From assembly GCA_964638245.1 (NCBI GenBank), contig CAZWZG010000140.1, positions 1 through 8,144 of the forward strand: a stretch of DNA of 8,144 nucleotides. The letters are read 5' to 3'. The notes below the pieces were generated by a model. It was not told where the DNA came from. It was given only the letters and a program-made list of their open reading frames with translations, and did no database searches. This DNA is from CAZWZG01 sp964638245. GTDB taxonomy: Bacteria > Pseudomonadota > Alphaproteobacteria > Rhodobacterales > Rhodobacteraceae. The position numbers were made by a program, and so were the translations under genes. Position 1 is the stretch's first letter, and the number at the start of each line of letters is the position of its first letter. Positions 1 through 6,146 of the stretch are shown piece after piece.

Positions 1-1
1 T

Positions 2-598
2 TTCGACGTGATCCCCAAGGCGGTGGACGAATACCACCAGCAACTGCGCGCCTATCCCGATCAGGAAACGCCGCAGAAGCTCGGCAACCCGGTGTTCCAC
101 ATCCACGGCCACAACGCGCCGGGGTCCAACATGGTCGTACCCTTCGCGATGCTGTTGAACCTCGCCAGTGTCTCAGCCGCCGAGGATACGGAAAAAATGT
201 GGGGCTTCATCCGCCGCTATGCGCCCGACGCCAGCCCCGAAACCCACCCCGACCTCGACGCGGCGGCAGGCTTTGCGGTGCGCTACTTCAACGATTTCGT
301 CAAACCCACCCGCACCTTCCGTGCGCCAGACGCCAAAGAACGCGCCGCGCTCGAAGACCTAAAATCCCGGCTAAAGGCATGGGACGGCGGGCTCGATGCC
401 GAAGAGCTTCAGTCCATGGTCTTCGCCGTGGGCAAAGAGCACGAGTTCGAGCCCCTGCGTGACTGGTTCAAAGCGCTCTACGAGACGCTTCTGGGCGCCT
501 CCCAAGGCCCCCGCTTCGGCGGCTTCATCGCGCTTTACGGGATCGAGGAAACCATCACCCTGATCGACGCCGGTCTGAACGGCGACCTCGTCTCATAA
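2..598 (+). CDS. lysK: Lysyl-tRNA synthetase, class I (C-terminal part)
   Basis: This is the 3' end of a gene that begins before the window; the frame is open from base 2 and stops at TAA 596-598, giving about 198 residues. The product charges tRNA-Lys with lysine using ATP in the cytoplasm. I recognise the class I (archaeal-type) LysRS C-terminus, including the stretch LLGASQGPRFGGFIALYG near the end and the earlier HIHGHNAPGSNMVVPF. The catalytic Rossmann fold with its HIGH and KMSKS signatures lies upstream and is not visible. What remains is the helical anticodon-binding region. Alphaproteobacteria commonly use this class I enzyme, whereas most bacteria use the unrelated class II LysS. 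The reading frame is intact, and a strong hairpin follows 3 bases after the stop. The family call is recognition of sequence, not a search result. Confidence 0.9.
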   Translation, partial: FDVIPKAVDEYHQQLRAYPDQETPQKLGNPVFHIHGHNAPGSNMVVPFAMLLNLASVSAAEDTEKMWGFIRRYAPDASPETHPDLDAAAGFAVRYFNDFVKPTRTFRAPDAKERAALEDLKSRLKAWDGGLDAEELQSMVFAVGKEHEFEPLRDWFKALYETLLGASQGPRFGGFIALYGIEETITLIDAGLNGDLVS

Positions 599-601
599 CG
601 A

Positions 602-627
602 AAACGCCCGCCAAAAGGCGGGCGTTT
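602..627. terminator. Bidirectional hairpin terminator between lysK and nadD
   Basis: An 11-bp perfect stem (AAACGCCCGCC, 602-612, with GGCGGGCGTTT, 617-627) closes on an AAAA loop. It begins 3 bases after the lysK stop and lies 35 bases beyond the nadD stop on the other strand. On the plus strand the stem ends in TTT; on the minus strand it ends in TTTT. The hairpin is therefore well placed to end both convergent transcripts. The U-tract is short in both directions, and most of the stability comes from the 8 GC pairs. Confidence 0.85.
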
Positions 628-661
628 ACAGTGTTCTTTGCCGCACGGACCACACGCCAAG

Positions 662-1261
662 CTACCAGCCCCCCTTGGCGCGAAGCTCGCTCGAACTCAT
701 GGCCACCATTGGCACATTTACAAAGCACCAGGCCGGAGTCTCTGCCCGGCCCAATCGTAAAGCCTCGCGCCCCCGCAACCGATACCGCTCATAGCGCGCC
801 GCGGCTGGCGATAGACGCGCCGAAATCCGCTCGCCCGGGCGCGCCAGAACCCCGATGGGCACCCGTGCAAAAATCTCTTCCCAGCGCTCCCACCGATGAA
901 AGCTCGCCAGATTGTCCGCCCCCATCAGCCAGACAAACCGCACACCCGGAACAGCCGCCTGCAACGCCGCAATCGTCTCGGCGGTATAGCGTGTCCCCAG
1001 TCGCGCTTCCAAATCCGTGACCGCCACCCGCGGATGCTGCATGACCTCGCGCGCAGCGGCCAGGCGCCGCGCTATCGGCGCTGGCCCATGGGCCTTCAAC
1101 GGATTGCCCGGACTGACCAGCCACCACACGCCGTCCAGACCAAACCGGCGCAGCGCCTCGCGCGTGATATGGGCATGCCCGGCATGGGGCGGATCAAACG
1201 ACCCCCCCAGAAGCCCGATGCACTGGCCCGGACGCGCCTTTGGCCAACCGACCCGATCCAT
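662..1261 (-). CDS. nadD: Nicotinate-nucleotide adenylyltransferase
   Basis: NadD joins ATP and nicotinate mononucleotide to make deamido-NAD in the cytoplasm, a late step of NAD synthesis. The 199-residue protein shows the nucleotidyltransferase signature GGSFDPPHAGH at residues 19-29, with the HxGH-type motif at 26-29. It also has MGADNL at 113-118, the FHRWERW segment at 121-127, and SSSELR at 189-194, which matches the C-terminal ISSTxIR nucleotide-binding motif. The length is normal for the family. The open frame extends upstream to a TTG at 1321, but I chose ATG 1261 because GGGAGGAG sits 4 bases before it. The extension would also run through an intergenic repeat-like element. The gene is the last of three on this strand, 87 bases after the aldo/keto reductase, and ends facing lysK. 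Confidence 0.95.
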   Translation of the reverse strand: MDRVGWPKARPGQCIGLLGGSFDPPHAGHAHITREALRRFGLDGVWWLVSPGNPLKAHGPAPIARRLAAAREVMQHPRVAVTDLEARLGTRYTAETIAALQAAVPGVRFVWLMGADNLASFHRWERWEEIFARVPIGVLARPGERISARLSPAAARYERYRLRGREALRLGRAETPAWCFVNVPMVAMSSSELRAKGGW

Positions 1262-1265
1262 CCCG

Positions 1266-1273
1266 CTCCTCCC
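1266..1273 (-). promoter_or_regulatory. Ribosome binding site of nadD
   Basis: On the minus strand GGGAGGAG lies 4 bases before ATG 1261. It is the best Shine-Dalgarno match in this stretch and fixes the start, ruling against the TTG at 1321. Confidence 0.8.
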
Positions 1274-1284
1274 AAAGGCGCATG

Positions 1285-1338
1285 GCCCCTTCATCTGGCC
1301 AAAAATATCCCGGAGGGGCAAGGGAGGCAGCGCCTCCC
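1285..1338 (-). repeat. Intergenic hairpin plus GGGATATTTTTGGCCAGATGAAG element
   Basis: Read on the minus strand, just after the reductase stop, there is a perfect 7-bp hairpin (GGGAGGC, loop GCT, GCCTCCC; bases 1322-1338). It is followed by CCCCTCCGGGATATTTTTGGCC and then AGATGAAGGGGCC. The flanking GGGGC (1315-1319) and GCCCC (1285-1289) can also pair around the AT-rich core. I associate this arrangement, a GC hairpin followed by a CCGGGATATTTTTGGnCAGATGAAG-like core, with recurrent intergenic DNA in Rhodobacteraceae genomes, but cannot count copies here. It may be a dispersed repeat, or act as a terminator or RNA-processing site for the reductase transcript. The T-run lies about 17 bases after the hairpin, too far for a classical intrinsic terminator. 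Confidence 0.5.
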
Positions 1339-1348
1339 AGATGCGCCC

Positions 1349-2377
1349 TTAGACACCCTCGCTGGACTGGGCCCAAAGATTGATGTCCTCGTCCTTGGCA
1401 AAGGCATCGATCTCGGCCAGCTCGGCATCGCTAAAGCTCATGTTCGCGACAACCCCGGCGCAATCCACAACCTGATGCGGTTTGGTCGCCCCGATCAGCG
1501 CCGTGGTCACCGACCCCCGCAACACCCAGGCAATCGCCATCTGTGCCAGCGTCTGACCGCGCCGCTCGGCAATCGCATTCAGCCCGCGGATCTTCTCCAG
1601 CGCGCTCTCGGTGATCATCCCCTCCGACAACGCGCCGCCATAAGCGATCCGGCTGTCCCCGGGGATACCCTTGAGATACTTCGACGTCAGCATCCCTTGG
1701 GCCAGCGGCGAAAACACGATCGACCCCGCCCCTACCTCGTCCAACGTCTCGAGCAGCCCATCGCGCTCAATCCAGCGGTTGATCATCGAATAGCTTGGCT
1801 GGTGGATCAGGAACGGCGTGCCCAGATCCTTCAGGATCGCCGCCGCCTCGCGCGTGCGGGCCGAGTTATAGCTCGAAATCCCGGCATACAGCGCCTTGCC
1901 CGAGCGCACGATCTGATCCAGCGCACCCATCGTCTCTTCCAGCGGTGTCTTGGGATCAAACCGGTGCGAATAGAAGATATCGACATAATCGAGCCCCATC
2001 CGCTTCAAGGACGCATCACAAGACGCAATCAGATACTTCCGGCTGCCCCATTGCCCATAGGGTCCCGGCCACATGAGGTAACCGGCCTTTGAACTGATGA
2101 TCAGCTCATCGCGATAGCCCGCGAAATCGGTGGCAAGAATATCCCCGAAGGCTTCCTCGGCACTCCCCGGAGGCGGACCATAGTTGTTGGCCAGATCGAA
2201 ATGCGTGATCCCGTGATCAAACGCCGTGCGACAGATCTCGCGCTTGGTGGCATGCGGGAAATCCTCCCCAAACCCGTGCCACAGGCCCAACGAGACCACC
2301 GGCAAGTCGACCCCCGACCGCCCACAGCGGCGATACTCCATACGGTAGTAACGATCTTCGGCGGGGACATAGGTCAT
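1349..2377 (-). CDS. Aldo/keto reductase, AKR14A / L-glyceraldehyde 3-phosphate reductase type
   Basis: The 342-residue protein is a cytoplasmic NADPH-dependent aldo/keto reductase. It is strikingly like E. coli YghZ (Gpr, AKR14A), which reduces L-glyceraldehyde 3-phosphate and methylglyoxal. Shared stretches include SLGLWH at 29-34, ITHFDLANNYGPPPGSAEE at 57-75, AGYxMWPGPYG at 98-108, SLKRMGLxYVDIFYSHR at 123-139, and INLW near the C-terminus. The AKR catalytic tetrad is visible as Asp61, Tyr66, Lys97 and His138. An upstream open frame runs to 2470, but the start is ATG 2377, preceded by AAGGAG at 7 bases and matching the YghZ N-terminus. The gene follows the SEL1 protein gene by 70 bases and precedes nadD by 87. 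The family is firm. The substrate is inferred from YghZ, and a general detoxifying or sugar-reducing role is possible. Related potassium-channel beta subunits also share this fold. Confidence 0.93.
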   Translation of the reverse strand: MTYVPAEDRYYRMEYRRCGRSGVDLPVVSLGLWHGFGEDFPHATKREICRTAFDHGITHFDLANNYGPPPGSAEEAFGDILATDFAGYRDELIISSKAGYLMWPGPYGQWGSRKYLIASCDASLKRMGLDYVDIFYSHRFDPKTPLEETMGALDQIVRSGKALYAGISSYNSARTREAAAILKDLGTPFLIHQPSYSMINRWIERDGLLETLDEVGAGSIVFSPLAQGMLTSKYLKGIPGDSRIAYGGALSEGMITESALEKIRGLNAIAERRGQTLAQMAIAWVLRGSVTTALIGATKPHQVVDCAGVVANMSFSDAELAEIDAFAKDEDINLWAQSSEGV

Positions 2378-2384
2378 GGGCTGG

Positions 2385-2390
2385 CTCCTT
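2385..2390 (-). promoter_or_regulatory. Ribosome binding site of the aldo/keto reductase gene
   Basis: AAGGAG on the minus strand lies 7 bases before ATG 2377, an ideal spacing. It decides the start against candidate start codons further upstream, such as that at 2470. Confidence 0.8.
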
Positions 2391-2447
2391 CTTGGTCGAC
2401 CCGTTTGCCTTATCGCCCCAGAGCGCGAGCGCCAAGTCGATTGCGCC

Positions 2448-3920
2448 CTATGGGCACTCCTGCAAACCACTCTCCAGACACACGTTCACCGCTTTGGACA
2501 AAGCCGTCCTCTGGAACACACCAAGATAACGGCGCGCGTTGTCCATCACGTCGATTGCATCTTCATCGCCGTTCTGCGCCGCAATCTGTATCCAGACGAA
2601 CCCGTCCACCTGCCCGGCCTCGTTTTCAGCGCTGTTGTACAAAAGCGCCCCTAACCCGTATTGCGCAAAGGCCACGTCCGCTTTTGCCGCAATGCGGTAG
2701 AGCCGTTCCGCCTCATCCACATCAGCTGAAACACCATTCCCATCCAGATAGAGAACGGCCAGATTAGCTGTTCCCCAGGGATCGCCTGCCTCATGGGCAA
2801 GGGAAAACTGCTGATACGCGCCCTCTCCGCTTGGTTCGACCCCGCGCCCGTCGACGTACATCAAACCCAAGGCGACCTGTGCATCTGTGTCCCCCTGTTG
2901 GGATGCCAATGCATAAAGGCGCGCCGCCTCGACCTCGTCCCGGTCCACGCCGCGCCCCTCTTCAAACTGACGGGCAAGGTTGAATTGAGCGTCACGGTCC
3001 CCTTGGGCAACCGACTTTCGAAACAGCTCGACGGCCCGCACGGAATCCTGCTCGACACCAAGCCCCATCTCGAAAAGCACGCCCAAATTGTTTTGGGCCA
3101 CCGCGTCCCGCTGTTCCGCCGCAGCCGCGTACCACCGCGCCGCCTGTGCGTAGTCCTGTTCAACGCCTTCGCCGAACTCATACAGAACACCAAGGTTGTT
3201 CTGGGCGGAGGGATCGCCCTGATCCGCCGCCAAGCGGTACAAGCGGGCGGCCTCGACACTGTCTTGTTTCCCGCCGTTCCCAAACTCGTAGAGCAACGCA
3301 AGATTGTACTGCGAAAACGCGTCCCCCTTTTCCGCGGCAAAGCGATACAGGCGACGCGCTTCGACGTAATCCTGCTCAACACCTCGCGCGGTTTCATAGG
3401 CCCAAGCCAGATTGGCATGTGCAGTAATGTGCCCGTTTTCAGACGCCATCTGGAACAGACGCACTGCCTCCTCGGCATCCTGCGCAACACCGTTGCCCGA
3501 CATCATCAGCGTGCCGAGGTAATTCTGCCCCGCCGGGCTGCCGAGCGCGGCAGCTTTCCGGTAAAGGTCAACCGCACGCTCCAGATCGGCTTCGACCCCG
3601 AGCCCGTTCTCATAAAACAGCCCCAGATGCGCCATGGCTGACTCCTGGCCCAACGCAGCAGCCGCTTCATAAAGCGCCCGCGCCCGCCCATAGTCCTGCG
3701 CGACGCCAATCGCGTGATGGTACATCCAGCCGAGGTAAAGCTGCGCTTGCGCATTACCGGCCTCGGCCAACGGTTCAAAAAGGGCGCGCGCCGTGTCCAG
3801 ATCATCGGCCTGATAGGCTTCCACCGCCGCGTCAAAATCACTGGCCTGCGCCAGAGAGGCACTCAACCAGAACGCAATCGCCAAAGGGCGCAATGCAGAA
3901 ACAACAGTTTTTCCAAACAC
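2448..3920 (-). CDS. Exported SEL1-repeat protein
   Basis: This 490-residue protein has a signal peptide (residues 1-26: basic start, a hydrophobic run around LAIAFWLSASLA, and an AQA|SD cleavage site). It should therefore be periplasmic or secreted. Residues 57-452 are eleven consecutive 36-residue SEL1 (TPR-like) units of the form AQxNLGxLYExGxGVEQDxxxAxxLYRxAAxxGD. All are exactly in phase without insertions, and the last has diverged most. SEL1 arrays form curved alpha-helical solenoids that bind other proteins; they have no catalytic activity of their own. The mature C-terminus carries two cysteines (481 and 489) that could form a disulfide. The start is GTG 3920, the only one that gives a full signal peptide, though its Shine-Dalgarno is weak. 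The binding partner is unknown. The gene is first of three on this strand and divergent from a lipoprotein gene. Confidence 0.9.
   Translation of the reverse strand: MFGKTVVSALRPLAIAFWLSASLAQASDFDAAVEAYQADDLDTARALFEPLAEAGNAQAQLYLGWMYHHAIGVAQDYGRARALYEAAAALGQESAMAHLGLFYENGLGVEADLERAVDLYRKAAALGSPAGQNYLGTLMMSGNGVAQDAEEAVRLFQMASENGHITAHANLAWAYETARGVEQDYVEARRLYRFAAEKGDAFSQYNLALLYEFGNGGKQDSVEAARLYRLAADQGDPSAQNNLGVLYEFGEGVEQDYAQAARWYAAAAEQRDAVAQNNLGVLFEMGLGVEQDSVRAVELFRKSVAQGDRDAQFNLARQFEEGRGVDRDEVEAARLYALASQQGDTDAQVALGLMYVDGRGVEPSGEGAYQQFSLAHEAGDPWGTANLAVLYLDGNGVSADVDEAERLYRIAAKADVAFAQYGLGALLYNSAENEAGQVDGFVWIQIAAQNGDEDAIDVMDNARRYLGVFQRTALSKAVNVCLESGLQECP
2565..3752 (-). repeat. Eleven in-phase 108-base SEL1 coding repeats
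   Basis: The array encodes residues 57-452 of the SEL1 protein as eleven units of 36 codons each, 1188 bases in all. Conservation is clear at the protein level (AQ, LG, LY, G-GV, A--LY, AA, GD positions) but patchy at the DNA level, which indicates old duplications that have drifted. Units 5 to 8 (residues 201-344) are the most alike. Confidence 0.85.
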
Positions 3921-4080
3921 GAGCTCAATCCAATATCGGGATCCGAGCTCAGCCTACCGCAACTTGGCTCAATTGCGATGGTCTTGATCGCAGGAATTTG
4001 ACGACATTCCGCCCGATCCGTCTCGACAATTCTGAACCTTGCCCCCTAGGGTGCGCTCAAGCACTAGCCGGGAATTTCCA
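3921..4080. promoter_or_regulatory. Divergent intergenic region between SEL1 and lipoprotein genes
   Basis: These 160 bases must hold the promoters of both flanking genes. They contain two GAGCTCA copies 24 bases apart (3921-3927 and 3945-3951) and an inverted repeat TGCGAT-N7-ATCGCA (3974-3992). There is also a TTGACG that resembles a -35 box for the plus strand (3998-4003), and an 8-bp palindrome CCCTAGGG (4044-4051). No convincing -10 box stands at the right distance from TTGACG, so no promoter is pinned down. The repeats could be operator sites; that is inference only. Confidence 0.35.
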
Positions 4081-4695
4081 TTGTTCGTAAAACTGTTCCG
4101 CCCTGTCCTGATTGTCTTGGCGCTGTTTCTTCTGGCCGCCTGTACGCCCAGCCCGAACTACACCGAAACGACGGCCCAGCGCATTGCCGCGCTTCAATCC
4201 CAGATCCTTGGTCTCGGCCCCGGGATCGACCCTGAAGAGGCGGCGCGCGCGGCGCGTATCTCTTTTGAATACACCGCCCAACTCAAGGCCGAATACGAAA
4301 TCACCGACCCGCCCCTGATCCACAACACCAAGGTCAACATGGGCATCAAGCCGCGCGGGCTCTGCTGGCACTGGGCCGAGGATATGCAAACGCGCCTTCT
4401 GGCCGAGGATTTCAAGACGCTGGACCTGCACCGCGCCATCGCCAACGACCAGCACCCGATCCGTATAGCCCATTCCACGGCCGTGATCAGCCGCGCAGGC
4501 GACAACATGGAAGACGGCATAGTGCTTGATCCATGGCGCTATGGCGGCACACTGTTTTTCAGCCTCGTGAAAGAGGATACACGCTATCCCTGGCTGCGCC
4601 GGGAAGAGGTTTTGGCCAAACGCTATGGTGTTGCCGTCGAGGACATCCCGCAGTTCACCGCCCTACCCGAAGAGCTTGAAGCCATCCGCCCCTAG
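4081..4695 (+). CDS. Lipoprotein of unknown function with possible Cys-His-Asp triad
   Basis: I do not recognise this 204-residue protein by name. Residues 1-21 form a lipoprotein signal: Lys4 and Arg7, a hydrophobic core VLIVLALFLLAA, and the lipobox LAAC with lipidated Cys21. It should be anchored in a membrane facing the periplasm; the Thr at +2 would favour the outer membrane. The body contains GLCWHWAE with Cys95, AHSTAVI with His131, and GIVLDPWRY with Asp150. This order and spacing resembles the catalytic triad of transglutaminase-like or papain-like cysteine enzymes, but the assignment is inference. No ATG is available. I chose TTG 4081 because GGGAA lies 6 bases upstream and the resulting signal peptide is of normal length. 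TTG 4039 and GTG 4051 are in frame and possible. It ends overlapping the sbtB stop by 4 bases. Confidence 0.75.
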   Translation: MFVKLFRPVLIVLALFLLAACTPSPNYTETTAQRIAALQSQILGLGPGIDPEEAARAARISFEYTAQLKAEYEITDPPLIHNTKVNMGIKPRGLCWHWAEDMQTRLLAEDFKTLDLHRAIANDQHPIRIAHSTAVISRAGDNMEDGIVLDPWRYGGTLFFSLVKEDTRYPWLRREEVLAKRYGVAVEDIPQFTALPEELEAIRP

Positions 4696-5003
4696 AACCG
4701 ATCCGCCCGGATCACTTCGACATCGCTGACCGTAATGATCCCGATATGGCGCTCCAGCACCTTGAACGCCCCACTTAGAAGCGCATCCAGAATGTCGGGG
4801 CGAATGACACAGATCACCTGCCGCATTCCGCCCGCACGGCCCACCTGCCCTTCCGCACTCCAACGCCCCGACTGACCGTTCCCGCCAATCACCGGCAGGA
4901 TTGAATAGCCCGTAACACCGGCCTCATCCAGCGCATTGGTCAACCGCCGCTCCATCGGCGCCTCGATGATGATCGCGACGCGCTTCGCCTCATGGGTTTC
5001 CAT
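4692..5003 (-). CDS. sbtB: PII-like regulator of the bicarbonate transporter (SbtB family)
   Basis: This 103-residue protein looks like a PII-family signal protein of the SbtB branch. Such proteins form cytoplasmic trimers that bind adenine nucleotides and dock on SbtA to control bicarbonate uptake. The evidence is the AKRVAIIIEAPMERRLTNAL start, the EAGVTGYS segment (28-34) typical of PII proteins, a Gly-rich T-loop-like region at 40-59, and IGIITVSDVEVI at 87-98. It also sits immediately downstream of an sbtA gene. It ends at DRF and lacks the C-terminal CGPxGC extension that acts as a redox-sensitive loop in several cyanobacterial SbtB proteins. The start is ATG 5003, with GGAGG 7 bases upstream; only 3 bases separate it from the sbtA stop, so translation is probably coupled. 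Its stop shares a CTAG with the convergent lipoprotein gene. Confidence 0.85.
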   Translation of the reverse strand: METHEAKRVAIIIEAPMERRLTNALDEAGVTGYSILPVIGGNGQSGRWSAEGQVGRAGGMRQVICVIRPDILDALLSGAFKVLERHIGIITVSDVEVIRADRF

Positions 5004-5006
5004 CTG

Positions 5007-5984
5007 TCAGCCTCCGGTCAGGGCGCGGGCAATGGCCAGGTAAATCGGCAAGCCCACAGTCAGGTTGAAAGGAAAGGTCACGCCCAGCGACAGCGTCAGG
5101 TAAATCCCGGGATCCGCATCCGGCACCGCCACCCGCATCGCCGCAGGCACCGCGATATAGGACGCCGACGCCGCCAGAACCATCAGAAGCGTCACACCCC
5201 CCGTCGACAGCCCGATCGCAACGCCAAGGCCCGCTCCAATCGCGGCGCCAATGATCGGCATCAGGATGCCGAACGACAGCAGCCCCGGCGTCAAAAGCGC
5301 CCGGTTCTGGCGCATCCCGCGCCCCGCAACCAGCCCCATGTCCAGAAGGAACAGACACAACGCCCCCTGGAAGGGTGAGACGATAAACGCTGATATCTGC
5401 TCCAGCCCGTCGGTCCCGGTAATGCCACCGATAAAGAACGAGCCGACCAGCAGCACGATGGACCCGTTCAGCAGGATTTCCCGCCACAGATCGCTGTCCA
5501 TATGCGTCTGTGACCCGCCCCGCGTGATCAGCCACAGCGCCGACAGAATTGCAGGCGCTTCCATCGCCGCCGCAACGGCCACCATGTACCCTTCGGCCGT
5601 GAAGCCCGCCGCATCTACGACCGAGGTGCCCGCCACGAAGGTCACGATGGAAATCGAGCCATAATGCGCCGCCACCGCAGCCGCATTCGTGCGATCCAGC
5701 CGGCTCATGACGCGCAAAAGCCCAAACGCAATGATCGGCAGGGCAAAGGACATCACGATCCCCGCCGTCAGCGCCAGCCCAAGCGTCAGGTCGATGCCAT
5801 GCTCGGCCACCGACACGCCACCTTTGAAACCGATAGCAAACAGCAAGTAGATCGAAAGCGCTTTGGCCGCCGCCTCGGGAAACGACAGGTCCGAGCGGGC
5901 AAGGGCCGCGAACACCCCCAAAACAAAAGACAGGATCAAGGGCGATCCAAGGTTTGTCAGCGCAAGCGCGAAAAAGCCGTCCAT
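5007..5984 (-). CDS. sbtA: Sodium-dependent bicarbonate transporter family permease
   Basis: The 325-residue protein is a polytopic inner-membrane transporter of the SbtA family, which in cyanobacteria brings in bicarbonate with sodium. It has about ten hydrophobic segments in two similar halves. Family-like segments include GSPLILSFVLGVFAAL (13-28), LLFAIGFKGGVS (47-58), AAHYGSISIVTF (105-116), FQGALCLFLLDMGL (205-218) and SASYIAVPAAMR (273-284). The two Ser-rich stretches at 109-112 and 273-275 correspond to where the substrate site is expected in each half. The start is ATG 5984, preceded by AGGA about 9 bases upstream. A longer frame up to 6056 would add 24 residues unlike the family and is rejected. 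The protein is shorter than cyanobacterial SbtA, as I would expect for proteobacterial members. It pairs with sbtB, 3 bases downstream. The actual substrate here is inferred. Confidence 0.87.
   Translation of the reverse strand: MDGFFALALTNLGSPLILSFVLGVFAALARSDLSFPEAAAKALSIYLLFAIGFKGGVSVAEHGIDLTLGLALTAGIVMSFALPIIAFGLLRVMSRLDRTNAAAVAAHYGSISIVTFVAGTSVVDAAGFTAEGYMVAVAAAMEAPAILSALWLITRGGSQTHMDSDLWREILLNGSIVLLVGSFFIGGITGTDGLEQISAFIVSPFQGALCLFLLDMGLVAGRGMRQNRALLTPGLLSFGILMPIIGAAIGAGLGVAIGLSTGGVTLLMVLAASASYIAVPAAMRVAVPDADPGIYLTLSLGVTFPFNLTVGLPIYLAIARALTGG
5011..5015 (-). promoter_or_regulatory. Ribosome binding site of sbtB inside the sbtA end
   Basis: GGAGG on the minus strand lies 7 bases before the sbtB ATG, within the last codons of sbtA. 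It supports the sbtB start and translational coupling of the pair. Confidence 0.75.
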
Positions 5985-6146
5985 AAGCGTCGGTCCTGTC
6001 CCGTTGACGGCTCTATGCCCAATTCCGCGGGTCACTGCAAACAAGCTAAAATGCAAACCGTTCTATGGGCCTGCATTAACCGACCTTGCGAGGGGCTTGG
6101 CATACACAGCGGCCACGTCATGGCTACCTAGGCATCCGAACTCTTG
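5985..6146. promoter_or_regulatory. Divergent intergenic region between sbtA and the cyclic-di-GMP enzyme gene
   Basis: These 162 bases should contain the sbtA promoter (minus strand) and that of the PAS-GGDEF-EAL gene (plus strand). An AT-richer core (6036-6081) carries TGCAAAC twice with a 16-base period (6036-6042 and 6052-6058), and a further TGCAT at 6072-6076. A weak minus-strand promoter-like pair is TTGCAG / CATAGA with a 17-base gap. A TTGGCA on the plus strand at 6097-6102 resembles a -35 box without a good partner. The repeats could bind a regulator. No operator family is identified. Confidence 0.35.

Noticed and set aside
896..2092. Plus-strand 398-codon open frame opposite nadD and the reductase
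   Set aside because: It is rich in Arg, Pro, His and Gln with no domain, lies entirely antisense to two well-supported genes, and is typical of spurious frames in GC-rich DNA.
2409..2435. Promoter-like TTGGCG / GATAAG on the minus strand before the reductase
   Set aside because: The gap is 15 bases and both boxes are imperfect; not enough to claim a promoter separate from the SEL1 gene.
2793..3641. Plus-strand 282-codon open frame opposite the SEL1 gene
   Set aside because: Its apparent internal repetition is the mirror of the SEL1 array on the other strand; no recognisable protein features.
5664..6131. Plus-strand 155-codon open frame opposite the sbtA start
   Set aside because: Very basic, Arg/Lys/Gln-rich composition, antisense to transmembrane coding sequence, with no ribosome site.
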